Assembly: GCF_016093275.1 (NCBI RefSeq)
Contig: NZ_JAEDAK010000009.1
Coordinates: forward strand, 124,001 to 188,000
Direction: 5' to 3'
Origin: Inhella proteolytica
GTDB taxonomy: Bacteria; Pseudomonadota; Gammaproteobacteria; Burkholderiales; Burkholderiaceae_C
Length of the DNA: 64,000 nt
The position numbers were made by a program, and so were the translations under genes. The notes under the pieces are model-generated. The model was not told the DNA's origin and ran no database searches. It was given only the letters and a program-made list of their open reading frames with translations. Positions 8,001-16,233 of the stretch are shown piece after piece (positions within the stretch are counted from its first letter, which is position 1; the number at the start of each line of letters is the position of its first letter).

Positions 8001-11000
8001 CGGTCGCCACGGTCGTGCCCACGCGGCCACCGGTCATGGTGACGGTGTCGGTGCCGCCCAGCGAGGCAGCCACGTTGTCAACCTTGATGGTGACGGTCGG
8101 CTCGGCAACGCCAGGGGTGGCTTCGCCAGCGAACGCGTTCTGGTACTCGACGCGGTCGTCACCCAGAGCACCGGTGAAGGTGTTGTTCTTGGCGGCTTCC
8201 GTTTCGTCGATCAGCAGCAGGTCGTCGCCGGTGCCACCGATGACGTTCTCCACGCCGTCAACCTTGATCACCAGGGACTCGAAGTCCGTGGCTGCCGGAC
8301 GGGTCAGGCTGGCGTGCGCGTTGGCGCTGTACATCACCGAACCCTTGTCACCACCGGCGCCGCCGAGGTTGTCATTGGTCAGGTTGTACGAGATGCCGTT
8401 GGCGCCGGTGGTGGCCGACGACAGGGCTTGCACGTCCAGGGTGTCAGTGCCCTGACCGTCGCCGGCCACAGCATTGCCCACGCCCGACACGGTGCGGATG
8501 TTTTCGAAGTTGGTGAACTTCGTCCAGCTACGGTCGGTCGTGGTGGCGGCATCGCCGTCCAGATCGACCATCACGGTACCCGCGCCGTCGTTGCGCAGCT
8601 CAACCACGCCACCGGTCAGGGTGAAGTTGTCGAGGGTGATGGTGAAGTTGGTCTTGCCAGCGGTGAAGCGGCTCTGCGAGAACTGCAGGGTGTCGTCAAA
8701 CACGCCCGAATCCACGTTCAGACCACCTTCGTTCTGCTGCAGCAGGGTGATGGCGGTGATGGTGCCGATGCTGTTCAGCGCGGTGACCTTGCTGGGGTTG
8801 GCAGCTTCCCACTTGTTCAGGATGTAGACGCGAGCTTGCGCTTCGCCCAGCACCTGGACCGAGTAGAAGTTCTTGCCGCCGTCCAGCACGTCCCAGGTGG
8901 TGGTGCCATTACCGCCGATCGAGCCTTCGATGCGGTCGTCGCCGGTGCCACCGTTGATGGTGTCGATGCCAGCGCCGCCGAGCATGAAGTCATCGCCGTG
9001 CACCGACCAGCCCTTGCCGACGATGCCTTCGTTGGCCAGTTCAGCATTGGTAGCGGTGTTGTTCGGGATGGCGGTGGTGGTGCCGAAGACCACGTCTTGC
9101 AGGTTGTCCGCACCGACGTCGATCAGCACAGCCTCGTAACCGGTCTGGGTGCCGCCGGCGTTCAGCGCGGTCGACAGTTCCGAACGGTTCACGAACTCCT
9201 GGCCCACGAACAGGACGTTGGTCTCGTTCAGCTCGCCATTGCGGCCGTCGAAGTCCAGCAGTTCCAGCTCGTGCTGCGAGGTGTTGGCAACGGAAACCTT
9301 GGCGGGCTCGCCACCCGACAGGTTCTGCAGCGTCACGACCGGGCGGGTCATGAACACGGTCTGCTCGCCGTTGTAGACGCGCTGGGTCAGGGTGATGGTG
9401 CTGCCAGCCAGCGAAGCATCGACAGCGCCAGCGGACGTGTCATCGTCCATGAAGCTGTTGATGAAGGCGGTCAGGCGGGTCAGGAAGGCAGCCTGGATGG
9501 CGGCTTGGGTATCGCCCACGCCGTCTTCGCCCGCGATGATGTTGCCGTCCAGATCCACGCCGACTTGCAGCGAGTACTTGACGCCGTTCACTTCCACCGT
9601 GACCTTGTCTTGCGTGGTCAGGTTGGTGAAGGTCAGGGCGTAGGACTGGTCTTCAGCGATGCGGGTGGTGGCCTTGCCGTTGCCGTCTTCGTCACCGAAC
9701 CAGATCACCAGGTCTTCGGCGTAAGCGTCGGAACCCAGGGTGATGGTGCTGCCGATGAAGGAGTCGTCGTCCACACCTTCGTTGTCCAGACGGTCTTCGT
9801 AGGCCTTGTAAATCAGGCGGTCCTTGGTCGTCTGGGTGCCCGGAGCCTGGTAGGTCGCCAGAGCCGAGAAGGCACCGTTCGACACCACGCCGCCGACGGC
9901 GTAGCCTTCGGCCACGGTGTCGGAGATGTCACGGCCACCGGTGTCGGTCACGACGATGGTGTTGCCGACGGCCACGGCGGTGACCTTGGCATCGATGGCT
10001 TGGTAGGCGCTGTTCACCAGGGCAGCCACTTCGGCGGCGCTGTTGGCGGCCAGCAGGGCGGTGGTGTTGGTCACCGCGAACGAGGTGCCACCGATCTTGA
10101 TGGTGAACGAGGTCAGGGCCACATCGGCCGAGGCCAGATTGGTGGTGCCCAGGTCAACGATCAGCTTCGACGGGCCGGTGGTGCTGGTGCCGCCGATGTT
10201 GAAGTCGCGCTCGTAGTCGCCGGTCCACAGGTTGTTGCCGTCGTCGGTCTGGCGGTGGATCACGTCCACGCCGTCGCCTTCGCCGTCTTGCAGGAAGAAG
10301 TAGAAGTCGTCGTTGCCGTCGCCGCCGGACAGGGCGTCGTCACCGGCACGGCCTTCCAGCACGTCGGCGCCAGCGGTGGCGTACAGAACGTTGTCGCTGC
10401 CGTTACCACGCAGGTCCAGGTTGCCGATGAAGGCCAGATGGTTCTGCTGGTTGTTGAACTGCAGTTCCGGATCGTTGGCACCCGCAGCCAGGTAGTCCAC
10501 AGCGCCGAGACCGGTAGCGATCACGCTGTTGAAATCCTGCACTTGGGCACGGCTGAAGCCGGCCTTGTAGTTGGTCTGGTCGGAGGTGTAGCTGCCGTCG
10601 ACGTAGTTCTTGTCGGCGCCACCATAACCAGCCGCATTGGCCAGACCACCGCTGAGACCCACGGCCAGATCGATGCGAACCGTGCCGTCAGCGGTCACGT
10701 CCGAAGCGGTCTTGGTGCCGAAGGCATTCTTGGTCAGCCACAGGGTGTCGTCTTCGCCGTCATCGGCGTCCTGCGCGGTACCAGCTTCGTAGATGCCGCC
10801 GTCGGTTTCGAAGACGATGTTGTCGCCACCGGCGCCACCGACCAGCTCATCACGGCCGTTGTTCCAGATGTTGATGAGGTTGGGGTTGCGCAGGTTGTTG
10901 AGGTTGCCGCCCATCAGCAAGTCGCTGCCGTCACGACCTTCGATGTAGTCGTTGTCGTAGCCACCAATGATGATGTTGTCGACATTGCTGCCCGAGATCC

Positions 11001-12318
11001 ACAGCTGGGCGGAAGCGCCGAAGCCGTAGTTGTCGGTGCCGGTGCCCACGGCAGCCTGGCTGTCCACTGCACGGCCACCGATCTTGGTGTCCATGCCATT
11101 CAGGAAACCATACAGGTTGCCCGAGGCGTCCACGTTCTCGACGTCGTCGATCTGCAGGCTTTCACCCGAGCGCGACAGCACGCGGCCCATGCCGTCGGTC
11201 AGGCCATCGGCAGCATCGCGCTGGTCAGCGACGTTGTCGTCGTTCAGCCAGATGTGAACCGGCTCGTCGTCGTCCGAAGCTTCGAACAGCAGCCAGTCGG
11301 CGTCCTGCGCGCTTTGCTGGTTGCCGGCCGACACGTCGTCGGCGGTGTTGCCGCCGTCGATCCACAGGGTGGAGCCATCGGTGGCATCCAGACCCGAGAA
11401 CTCGGCGAAGAAGAAGTCGGCGTTGCGGCCGCCATGCAGCTCGTCGCGCACACCGGTGCGACCTTGGGCGATGCCGCCACCGGCCAGGAAGTCGTTGCCG
11501 ACGCCACCGAAGGCCTTGTCAGCACCCAGACCACCCAGGAACACATTGCCGTCGGAACCGACGCCATCACCTTCAGCACCAGCGTTCGACGTGCCGTCGA
11601 AGTAGATGTCGCCCAACATGTTGTTGGCGGCATCACGGTGGTTCAGCGGGTTGCGCGAGTAGGCATCGACGACTTCATAGCCGGAGGCCTTGCCCGTGAT
11701 GGAACGCTCTTGGCCATCGAACTCGATGGTGCCGTCACCGTCCAGGTCCAGACCGGTGATCTGGTTGGCGGAGTTGGTGAAGTCGATGCGGACGTCCTGA
11801 CCACCGGTCAGCTTCATCACGTCGGCGCCCAGGGCGCTGAGCTTGGTGATGACCAAGGTCTGCGAGGCACCTGCAGGCGGGTGCACCAGGGCATCCACCG
11901 TACCGATGGTCTGCGCGTAGGCGCCAGCGCCCATGATTTGCGCATTGAACGCGGCAGCGGCAGCACCGTAGGGGTTGCTGGCGGGCAGCGCGGCGAAACC
12001 ATTCAACAGCGAGGTGATGGCGGTGCCGTAGTTGGCAGCGCCAGCGGCGGTCAGCTGAGCCGCCACATAGGCCTCGGCATCGGCGACGCCAGAGGTCACG
12101 CCCACGTTCTTGACGATCACGGTGGCCATTTGGGCCGGGGTGAGCGCCTTCAGCGCGGGATCAGCATTGATGACGCCCTGAATCAGCGCACCGACGTTGC
12201 CGCCATGCACGCGATCCACCTGATCCAGCGCCCACGACATGCTGGCGTTACCCAGCTGAACGTCGTACAGCGCCGCGGCAGCGCGGGCGATGACAGCACT
12301 ATTGAATCCAGTTGCCAT
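5068..12318 (-). CDS. Giant RTX surface protein, likely T1SS cargo and S-layer-like
   Basis: A 2416-residue acidic protein rich in Asp, Asn, Thr, Ala and Gly, with no cysteine and no N-terminal signal peptide, as expected of a type I substrate. Residues 1-150 are Ala-rich and probably helical. Calcium-binding RTX-type nonapeptides appear in scattered groups near residues 260-280, 448-470, 644-676, 1106-1131, 1359-1371 and most clearly 2084-2113 (GGNGNDTIT, GGDDVLRGGSGNDTLNGG). The last 60 residues (ending DLVDGTDGFI) form a strand-rich tail that would be the export signal. GGAG lies 9 bases before the ATG. The layout recalls Caulobacter RsaA, but adhesin or other surface roles are equally possible. 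Confidence 0.93.
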   Translation of the reverse strand: MATGFNSAVIARAAAALYDVQLGNASMSWALDQVDRVHGGNVGALIQGVINADPALKALTPAQMATVIVKNVGVTSGVADAEAYVAAQLTAAGAANYGTAITSLLNGFAALPASNPYGAAAAAFNAQIMGAGAYAQTIGTVDALVHPPAGASQTLVITKLSALGADVMKLTGGQDVRIDFTNSANQITGLDLDGDGTIEFDGQERSITGKASGYEVVDAYSRNPLNHRDAANNMLGDIYFDGTSNAGAEGDGVGSDGNVFLGGLGADKAFGGVGNDFLAGGGIAQGRTGVRDELHGGRNADFFFAEFSGLDATDGSTLWIDGGNTADDVSAGNQQSAQDADWLLFEASDDDEPVHIWLNDDNVADQRDAADGLTDGMGRVLSRSGESLQIDDVENVDASGNLYGFLNGMDTKIGGRAVDSQAAVGTGTDNYGFGASAQLWISGSNVDNIIIGGYDNDYIEGRDGSDLLMGGNLNNLRNPNLINIWNNGRDELVGGAGGDNIVFETDGGIYEAGTAQDADDGEDDTLWLTKNAFGTKTASDVTADGTVRIDLAVGLSGGLANAAGYGGADKNYVDGSYTSDQTNYKAGFSRAQVQDFNSVIATGLGAVDYLAAGANDPELQFNNQQNHLAFIGNLDLRGNGSDNVLYATAGADVLEGRAGDDALSGGDGNDDFYFFLQDGEGDGVDVIHRQTDDGNNLWTGDYERDFNIGGTSTTGPSKLIVDLGTTNLASADVALTSFTIKIGGTSFAVTNTTALLAANSAAEVAALVNSAYQAIDAKVTAVAVGNTIVVTDTGGRDISDTVAEGYAVGGVVSNGAFSALATYQAPGTQTTKDRLIYKAYEDRLDNEGVDDDSFIGSTITLGSDAYAEDLVIWFGDEDGNGKATTRIAEDQSYALTFTNLTTQDKVTVEVNGVKYSLQVGVDLDGNIIAGEDGVGDTQAAIQAAFLTRLTAFINSFMDDDTSAGAVDASLAGSTITLTQRVYNGEQTVFMTRPVVTLQNLSGGEPAKVSVANTSQHELELLDFDGRNGELNETNVLFVGQEFVNRSELSTALNAGGTQTGYEAVLIDVGADNLQDVVFGTTTAIPNNTATNAELANEGIVGKGWSVHGDDFMLGGAGIDTINGGTGDDRIEGSIGGNGTTTWDVLDGGKNFYSVQVLGEAQARVYILNKWEAANPSKVTALNSIGTITAITLLQQNEGGLNVDSGVFDDTLQFSQSRFTAGKTNFTITLDNFTLTGGVVELRNDGAGTVMVDLDGDAATTTDRSWTKFTNFENIRTVSGVGNAVAGDGQGTDTLDVQALSSATTGANGISYNLTNDNLGGAGGDKGSVMYSANAHASLTRPAATDFESLVIKVDGVENVIGGTGDDLLLIDETEAAKNNTFTGALGDDRVEYQNAFAGEATPGVAEPTVTIKVDNVAASLGGTDTVTMTGGRVGTTVATDTLNGVEFITLAQRTAAGVRENDVLDVTAMTAGAIVNYNDGTVRALDNSLHVTVEGIDEIENIWADGNDTVIVADAGVMSGNQREDTANATASTDLALATFIDFDTLNSNNSRKSFISQSAAEIDNVVNQNQFKFNLSKTGSGVDTDTVDYSTANDNIAVVVELDATKPNQFVMVDGDGATFYSGGAGDLENATDRVDQLVSVERIVASLGESVLDLTSSTKGLEIKWSAFDVANQVASLDRDVYSVRISDLTSASPLQRTFVEYRDAGLSGTVTQGQATWNRIEGSDNAEVVVMNSAHAMDADTFNLRGGANQVKYNELTKSITLTLSVSDFVAATPTTTGLITGSVQFQDGTGAGVEGPYIAGSQTHTIRSYTANNGIAAGSLRVAASQDAEDTLKINGLDSKVFLLSEAGTVDNQITVKLGSGTAANSVVLTGFELVSDADSNDVYDFGSLINAASGLNFVDSGVNDHDTVKVGNDAVGFDGTDALGGGAVNAAATEISLQAIRDNGALAATGFDFDVLDITKVTDNTVTTISGATSGLTDWTTDELVFGKIQNITSALDFEAVVLTEATITENGTTFTLNTTTNALVAGAKSVALTDGANTLSFGGTVLEQAAAPNHLRAATDLNATSGVTVNVVGDEDVNITGGNGNDTITTKGGDDVLRGGSGNDTLNGGFTAAVGAKLVVTLTGGASAFTANGDNITIAGATLTAAAAPAAFDPSVISNQILTGSDSDQVGAAFASLSLSTWVTALQGAGATAAEAGALASVTYDGVANTLTFQFNNSAAGSTLVAADVDSADLTGGTITAVEAFTAFTAAIESQDQYVFEATAALNGVDTINNFNNANAATDDTLDFRAFLGAASSLGAAANFVTTGLDLSGAANVGVVWNKASLSASDIATAAAAGKIAVENNGKAVVLVSADADGATDTTNDAYKVYYIEDTNTGAGQTWVVTLVATINSNTELNAADLVDGTDGFI

Positions 12319-12655
12319 TGATCAAACTCCAGTTTGGTTTAGAGAGGCAATTCCCAGTAAGAAAGTACCGGGGCATTCGCGCTCGCTCTCCACTTTTGCA
12401 TGGAGGACTCCCACGATGTGCCCGCAGTGTGCTCGGCATCCTCTGGCCTTCATGTGATGGCGATCACATGAAGACGAGGATGTTTTAGTAGGACCTGGCT
12501 CGGATGCGCGCACGCCGCCACCCAGGCCCTACTCCTGGCAGCGCGCGGATTATGGCTTGGCCCAGCCGGGCCGCCGCCATGAGGAATTCAGGGTTGTTCC
12601 TTGGATCGAACCCTTAAAGTTGCATGCTCACAACAGAAATTGCATTTCGATTGAC
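12319..12655. other. 337-bp leader region upstream of the RTX gene
   Basis: Intergenic DNA between the barrel gene stop and the RTX start, both on the minus strand. It holds a CRP-like palindrome (12448-12473) and the RTX ribosome site. It also has a small ggccc/gggcc stem at 12559-12572 without a T-run, so no clear terminator for the upstream operon. A convincing -10/-35 pair was not found by eye. The 130 bases between the palindrome and the start suggest a long 5' untranslated region. Confidence 0.6.
12448..12473. promoter_or_regulatory. CRP-type operator upstream of the RTX gene
   Basis: TGTGA (12453-12457), a 6-base spacer, and TCACA (12464-12468) match the canonical CRP consensus exactly. 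The symmetry extends to perfect 11-bp arms, cttcatgtgat and atcacatgaag, around a 4-base centre. It is centred about 142 bases upstream of the RTX start codon. A related site sits by the Crp/Fnr gene at 17670-17685. Confidence 0.8.
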
Positions 12656-14128
12656 TTACCAGGCCCAACGCAACCCCGTGTAGAGCGAGCCTGCGTGATA
12701 CCGAAATAGCGGCAGGTTGCTGGATTGATGGGTGAGGCTGAGCTGAACAACAGCTTCGGCGTCGAACAAGACACTGAGTTGCGTCGGTTTGGAGAGCTCC
12801 AGATTGAACTGGCTCTGCTTGAGGTGGCGGCGCGCGTTGTCGGCCAGAAGGGGGCTGTAGCCCTCGCGGTCTCGGGTCTGGCTGTAGCGGAGGCTGGTAT
12901 CCAACCGGGCCTGTCCGGGCAAGGCGCCCTGCAGCCTCACACCCAAGCTGGCGAGATCTTGACGCCCACCCGCCCGGTTGGGGTTGACGGGTTCGTCCAC
13001 GGCACCACGCAGGGCCAGACCCCAGTTCCAGTGGCGCTGCCCCCAGAGCGTGCAAGTCGAACTGATCGATAGCGCGGCGGCGCGGCCATCCAGCACCCGG
13101 GTGTTGCTTTGCGTACGGCTTTCGGCATCGATAGACGCCCGAAAGCCGCAGCCCAGCGCCGTGCGCTCCAGACTGGCGGCCAGGCGAACCAGGCGGTACG
13201 GCTCGTTCAGCGCCCCACCCACCCAGCCTGCGCCGGCGTCGAGTTGGGCGCGCCACGGCGCCCATTGCTGGGAGACGCTGCCCGCCAGCTGGATATGGCG
13301 CCAGTTGGTGGCCGCTTCGCCCGGCGCGAAGCGCCCACCCAAGTTGACACCCAGGCGAACGATGCGCCCGGCCTCCGGGCTACGTGCCAGTTGCCAAGAC
13401 AGATCCGTCGTGACCGCTGCGCCACGGCGTGGCAGCAGCGGACTCTCCAGATCGATGGGTTCCGGCCCCGTCGGGGGCGTCAGGGTGATCTCGTAGAGCT
13501 TGGGAGATTGGTTCAGGTTGCTCTCATAGCCGGCCAGGGTGCTCAACTCGCGGTAAGCCACCCAGCCATCCTGGACCGCGGCACCCAAACGAACCGCGGG
13601 CAGCGGCGCCGACGCGCTGATGGGCGCGGGCAGCAGGCGGGCACGCAGGGCCTCGGGTACATCGCGACGTGCACGCCAGGCTTCGGCCAGGGCATCGCGG
13701 GCGGCGGGTTGCCCCAGAGCGGCAAGAGCCAGCGCATGGTCCGCCTGTGCGCCGAGGTGACCCGGGTCGAGCAGCAAAGAGCGTTCCAGCCAGATCAGCG
13801 CCTGGCTGGGCTCACCCTCCTCCAGCCACAGAGCCCCCAGATTGGCCAGGAACTGCGGATGTGTCATACAGGAAGCCTTCGCGGCATCCATGCGCTGAAG
13901 GTAGGCACGCCGCGCTACAGGGTGCGAGGGCCAAGGCGCCAGCGCCAGCCGCGTGCACGCGCTGTAGATGCGCTCAGCATCCCAGGTACCCGCCGCTCCG
14001 CCCTCCTGCAAGCCCTGCAGATCGACCTGGCTGGCGTGCGCCAGCGATGCGCCAGCGCAAAAAGCTAGCAGCAGCAAGCGATGACGGCCCCGCCCTAGCG
14101 GGAACCGGGCTCCGGTCCGCGACTTCAC
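12656..14128 (-). CDS. TPR plus outer-membrane beta-barrel protein
   Basis: Start chosen at GTG 14128, whose GTGA overlaps the stop of the cyclase gene by 4 bases; it gives 490 residues beginning with a cleavable signal peptide (HRLLLLAFCAGASLAHA). Residues about 80-160 hold TPR-like helices (ALIWLERSLLLDPGHLGAQA). From about residue 190 the sequence alternates in the way of transmembrane strands and ends TGLRWAW, a C-terminal aromatic typical of outer-membrane barrels. TPR plus barrel resembles the Slam (surface lipoprotein assembly modifier) architecture, but homology is not certain. It is the third gene of the FecR/CHASE2 operon, so it may be a surface receptor or an export pore for that module. 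Confidence 0.8.
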   Translation of the reverse strand: MKSRTGARFPLGRGRHRLLLLAFCAGASLAHASQVDLQGLQEGGAAGTWDAERIYSACTRLALAPWPSHPVARRAYLQRMDAAKASCMTHPQFLANLGALWLEEGEPSQALIWLERSLLLDPGHLGAQADHALALAALGQPAARDALAEAWRARRDVPEALRARLLPAPISASAPLPAVRLGAAVQDGWVAYRELSTLAGYESNLNQSPKLYEITLTPPTGPEPIDLESPLLPRRGAAVTTDLSWQLARSPEAGRIVRLGVNLGGRFAPGEAATNWRHIQLAGSVSQQWAPWRAQLDAGAGWVGGALNEPYRLVRLAASLERTALGCGFRASIDAESRTQSNTRVLDGRAAALSISSTCTLWGQRHWNWGLALRGAVDEPVNPNRAGGRQDLASLGVRLQGALPGQARLDTSLRYSQTRDREGYSPLLADNARRHLKQSQFNLELSKPTQLSVLFDAEAVVQLSLTHQSSNLPLFRYHAGSLYTGLRWAW

Positions 14129-16212
14129 GCGTCTCGGAGTTCGCTGGTCAAACCCAGGGGGTGGTGATCCGAAGCCTCGGCCCAGGGATCGCCATCGGCG
14201 TGCCGCTCTCCGGCAATGGCAGTTTCCAGCCACTGTGGGTCTTCGGGCACCAATTCGGCCCAGGCCTGCGGGGCGTACAGGCTGTAATGCTTGCTCAGGC
14301 CCTCAAGAAGGTAATCGCCCAGCGGCTCGACAGCGGAAGCACCCAGACTGCCGGCCAGTTGCGGCCCCAGAAGGATGGGAATGGAGAGATCGGCCGTCAT
14401 GGCTTGGATGCGTGAAGCAACGCTGACCGGTTCGCCCAGCGCCGCATGCGCCCGCCGGCGGGCGGGACCGAATGACCCGACGATGGCCGTACCGGACTCC
14501 AGCCCCACACCCAGCGCGAGAGGCTGGACGACGCTGTGTTCCGACACCGGCTGGCCGCTGGCGAGCAAGCTGCGCGTGGCGCGCAGCAACTCCTGCGCGG
14601 CCGCCAGGGCACGCTGGGGATGATCGGGGCACTCAGGGTAGGCATTCCAGACGGCGACCACGGAGTCGCCGATCACATTCTCCACGACCCCTCCGTGTTG
14701 CTCGACGACATCCACAGCAATGCAGCAGAAGGCATGCAACAAGGCCGCCGACTCTTCCGGCGAGCGATGGGCCGCAAAAGCGGAGAAATTGCGAATGTCC
14801 GCGCACATCACGCTGATTTCGCGGCGTTCGAACTGCAGGCTACCGCTGGGATCGCTGGCCATCAGGCGCTGCGCGACGGGTGCCGGCAGATACGCCCCCA
14901 AGTGGGCCGAGAGCCGCTCGCGCTGGGCACGCGTCAAGGCGTGCTCGACCGTGGCCAGGGCCACCGAGAACAGGATCGCAAACAGGGCGGCAGAGGCCCA
15001 GGGCAGCCAGAGGTCTGCCGTCACCAGCAGCGTCGAGGCCACCAGCCAGCACACCAGAGCCAGCGCCAGACCCGCCAACGGCAGGCGCTTGGCCGGCACG
15101 CCGCGACGCCGCACGGCAAGCACGAGCAGGCCCACGGCCATCAGGCCCATGCCCAGCCACTCCAGGCTGGGCGCCAGCTCCGGCATGAAGGGAATGCGGT
15201 GGTCGAGCAGCGCAGCCAGCATCTGCGCATGCACTTCGAACCCCGCCGCCACTGGCGCCTGCGGAGTGGCCACGGTATCGCCCAGCCCAAAGGCCGTGGC
15301 ACCAACGAGCGCAATCGTGCCCTTCAGCACACTGAGGTCCGCTCGACCCTTGAGCACATCGGCCGCCGAGACCGACATCAGCGCCTTGCGATCGACGCGG
15401 TAGGGCACACGAAGGTCGCCATGCGCATCGAGCGGCACCGTCAGGCCGGGCAGGCTGCGGCTGCTGAGCAGGGCATGGGGTCCCAGCCAGCCCGCCAGCC
15501 CCAGTTCGCTGCGAGTGACGGCCTGCCAATCCTGACCGCTGACACCGGGAGTGACGCCCGCCTGTGCCGCCTGCCAGAAGGCGGAAAGCGCCAAGCTGGG
15601 GTAGGCCTGCCCTTGGTGGCAAACCAGGCCCGGCAACTTGCGCACCACGCCGTCGCTTTCGAAACGCGGCGTGATATGGCCGGTGGAGCTGGCGGCACGG
15701 CGCAGCTCGGCGGCATTGCCGTAGTGGCCATAGGAGCGCGGGGCAAAGGGCGGGCAACCGGCCTGGGCCAGCCCGGCGCCCAACTCACCCTCGCGCGGGT
15801 CCACACGGGGATCCAGCGAGAACAGCTGAGCCATCACCACCGGCGACTTGGACCAAACCTCACGCAGGAGTTCATCGCCCTCGCGCGGCTCGGGGAAGAC
15901 CATGTCGTAGGCCTGCACCAGGGCGCCGGCCTGCCCGAGCTTTTCGGACAACTGCGCCATGGTGGCGCGCGGCCAGGGCCAGGGGCCGACTTCGCGCAAG
16001 CTGGCCTCATCGATATCCACCACGACCAGACGACGCTCGGTCTGGCTGGATGCCGTAACCCGCCAAGCCAGATCGCCCGCAGCATCCTGCGTGCCCTCGG
16101 TGACCTGCGGTGCAAATTGCCGCAGCGCCGCCACAACCCCAAGGATCAGCAGCAGGGCCAGAACCCGCAGCACCCAGGGGTAGTTGCGCCAGGACAGTTT
16201 CATGAGCGACAT
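14125..16212 (-). CDS. CHASE2-domain class III adenylate/guanylate cyclase-like protein, catalytically atypical
   Basis: A 695-residue inner-membrane sensor. It has an N-terminal anchor (about 14-30), a periplasmic CHASE2 domain (VVVDIDEASLREVGPWPWPR, then DMVFPEP), three membrane helices (about 345-430) and a C-terminal class III cyclase domain (465-640). Both metal-binding aspartates are present (D472 in CADIRNF, D516 in VIGD), as is transition-state Arg R601. The purine-selecting Lys is N512, the usual Asp of the DYT motif is A588, and the catalytic Asn is S597. Activity or substrate may therefore differ from a normal adenylate cyclase. It is 21 bases downstream of the FecR-domain gene. 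Confidence 0.88.
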   Translation of the reverse strand: MSLMKLSWRNYPWVLRVLALLLILGVVAALRQFAPQVTEGTQDAAGDLAWRVTASSQTERRLVVVDIDEASLREVGPWPWPRATMAQLSEKLGQAGALVQAYDMVFPEPREGDELLREVWSKSPVVMAQLFSLDPRVDPREGELGAGLAQAGCPPFAPRSYGHYGNAAELRRAASSTGHITPRFESDGVVRKLPGLVCHQGQAYPSLALSAFWQAAQAGVTPGVSGQDWQAVTRSELGLAGWLGPHALLSSRSLPGLTVPLDAHGDLRVPYRVDRKALMSVSAADVLKGRADLSVLKGTIALVGATAFGLGDTVATPQAPVAAGFEVHAQMLAALLDHRIPFMPELAPSLEWLGMGLMAVGLLVLAVRRRGVPAKRLPLAGLALALVCWLVASTLLVTADLWLPWASAALFAILFSVALATVEHALTRAQRERLSAHLGAYLPAPVAQRLMASDPSGSLQFERREISVMCADIRNFSAFAAHRSPEESAALLHAFCCIAVDVVEQHGGVVENVIGDSVVAVWNAYPECPDHPQRALAAAQELLRATRSLLASGQPVSEHSVVQPLALGVGLESGTAIVGSFGPARRRAHAALGEPVSVASRIQAMTADLSIPILLGPQLAGSLGASAVEPLGDYLLEGLSKHYSLYAPQAWAELVPEDPQWLETAIAGERHADGDPWAEASDHHPLGLTSELRDA

Positions 16213-16233
16213 GGACTCAGGCAGTGCGACCGC

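Noticed and set aside
5068-12318. RTX nonapeptide repeats as a DNA repeat or CRISPR-like array
   Set aside because: They are degenerate protein-level repeats without identical DNA units or regular spacing.
6589-12321. A 1910-codon plus-strand open frame opposite the RTX gene
   Set aside because: It is antisense to a clearly coding gene, and its composition (Val/His/Gly/Arg-rich, no domains) is what high-GC codon bias produces on the opposite strand.
12592-12612. A T-loop-like ggttcgatcc on the minus strand suggesting a tRNA
   Set aside because: The flanking bases do not form a T-stem and no acceptor, D or anticodon arm could be drawn.
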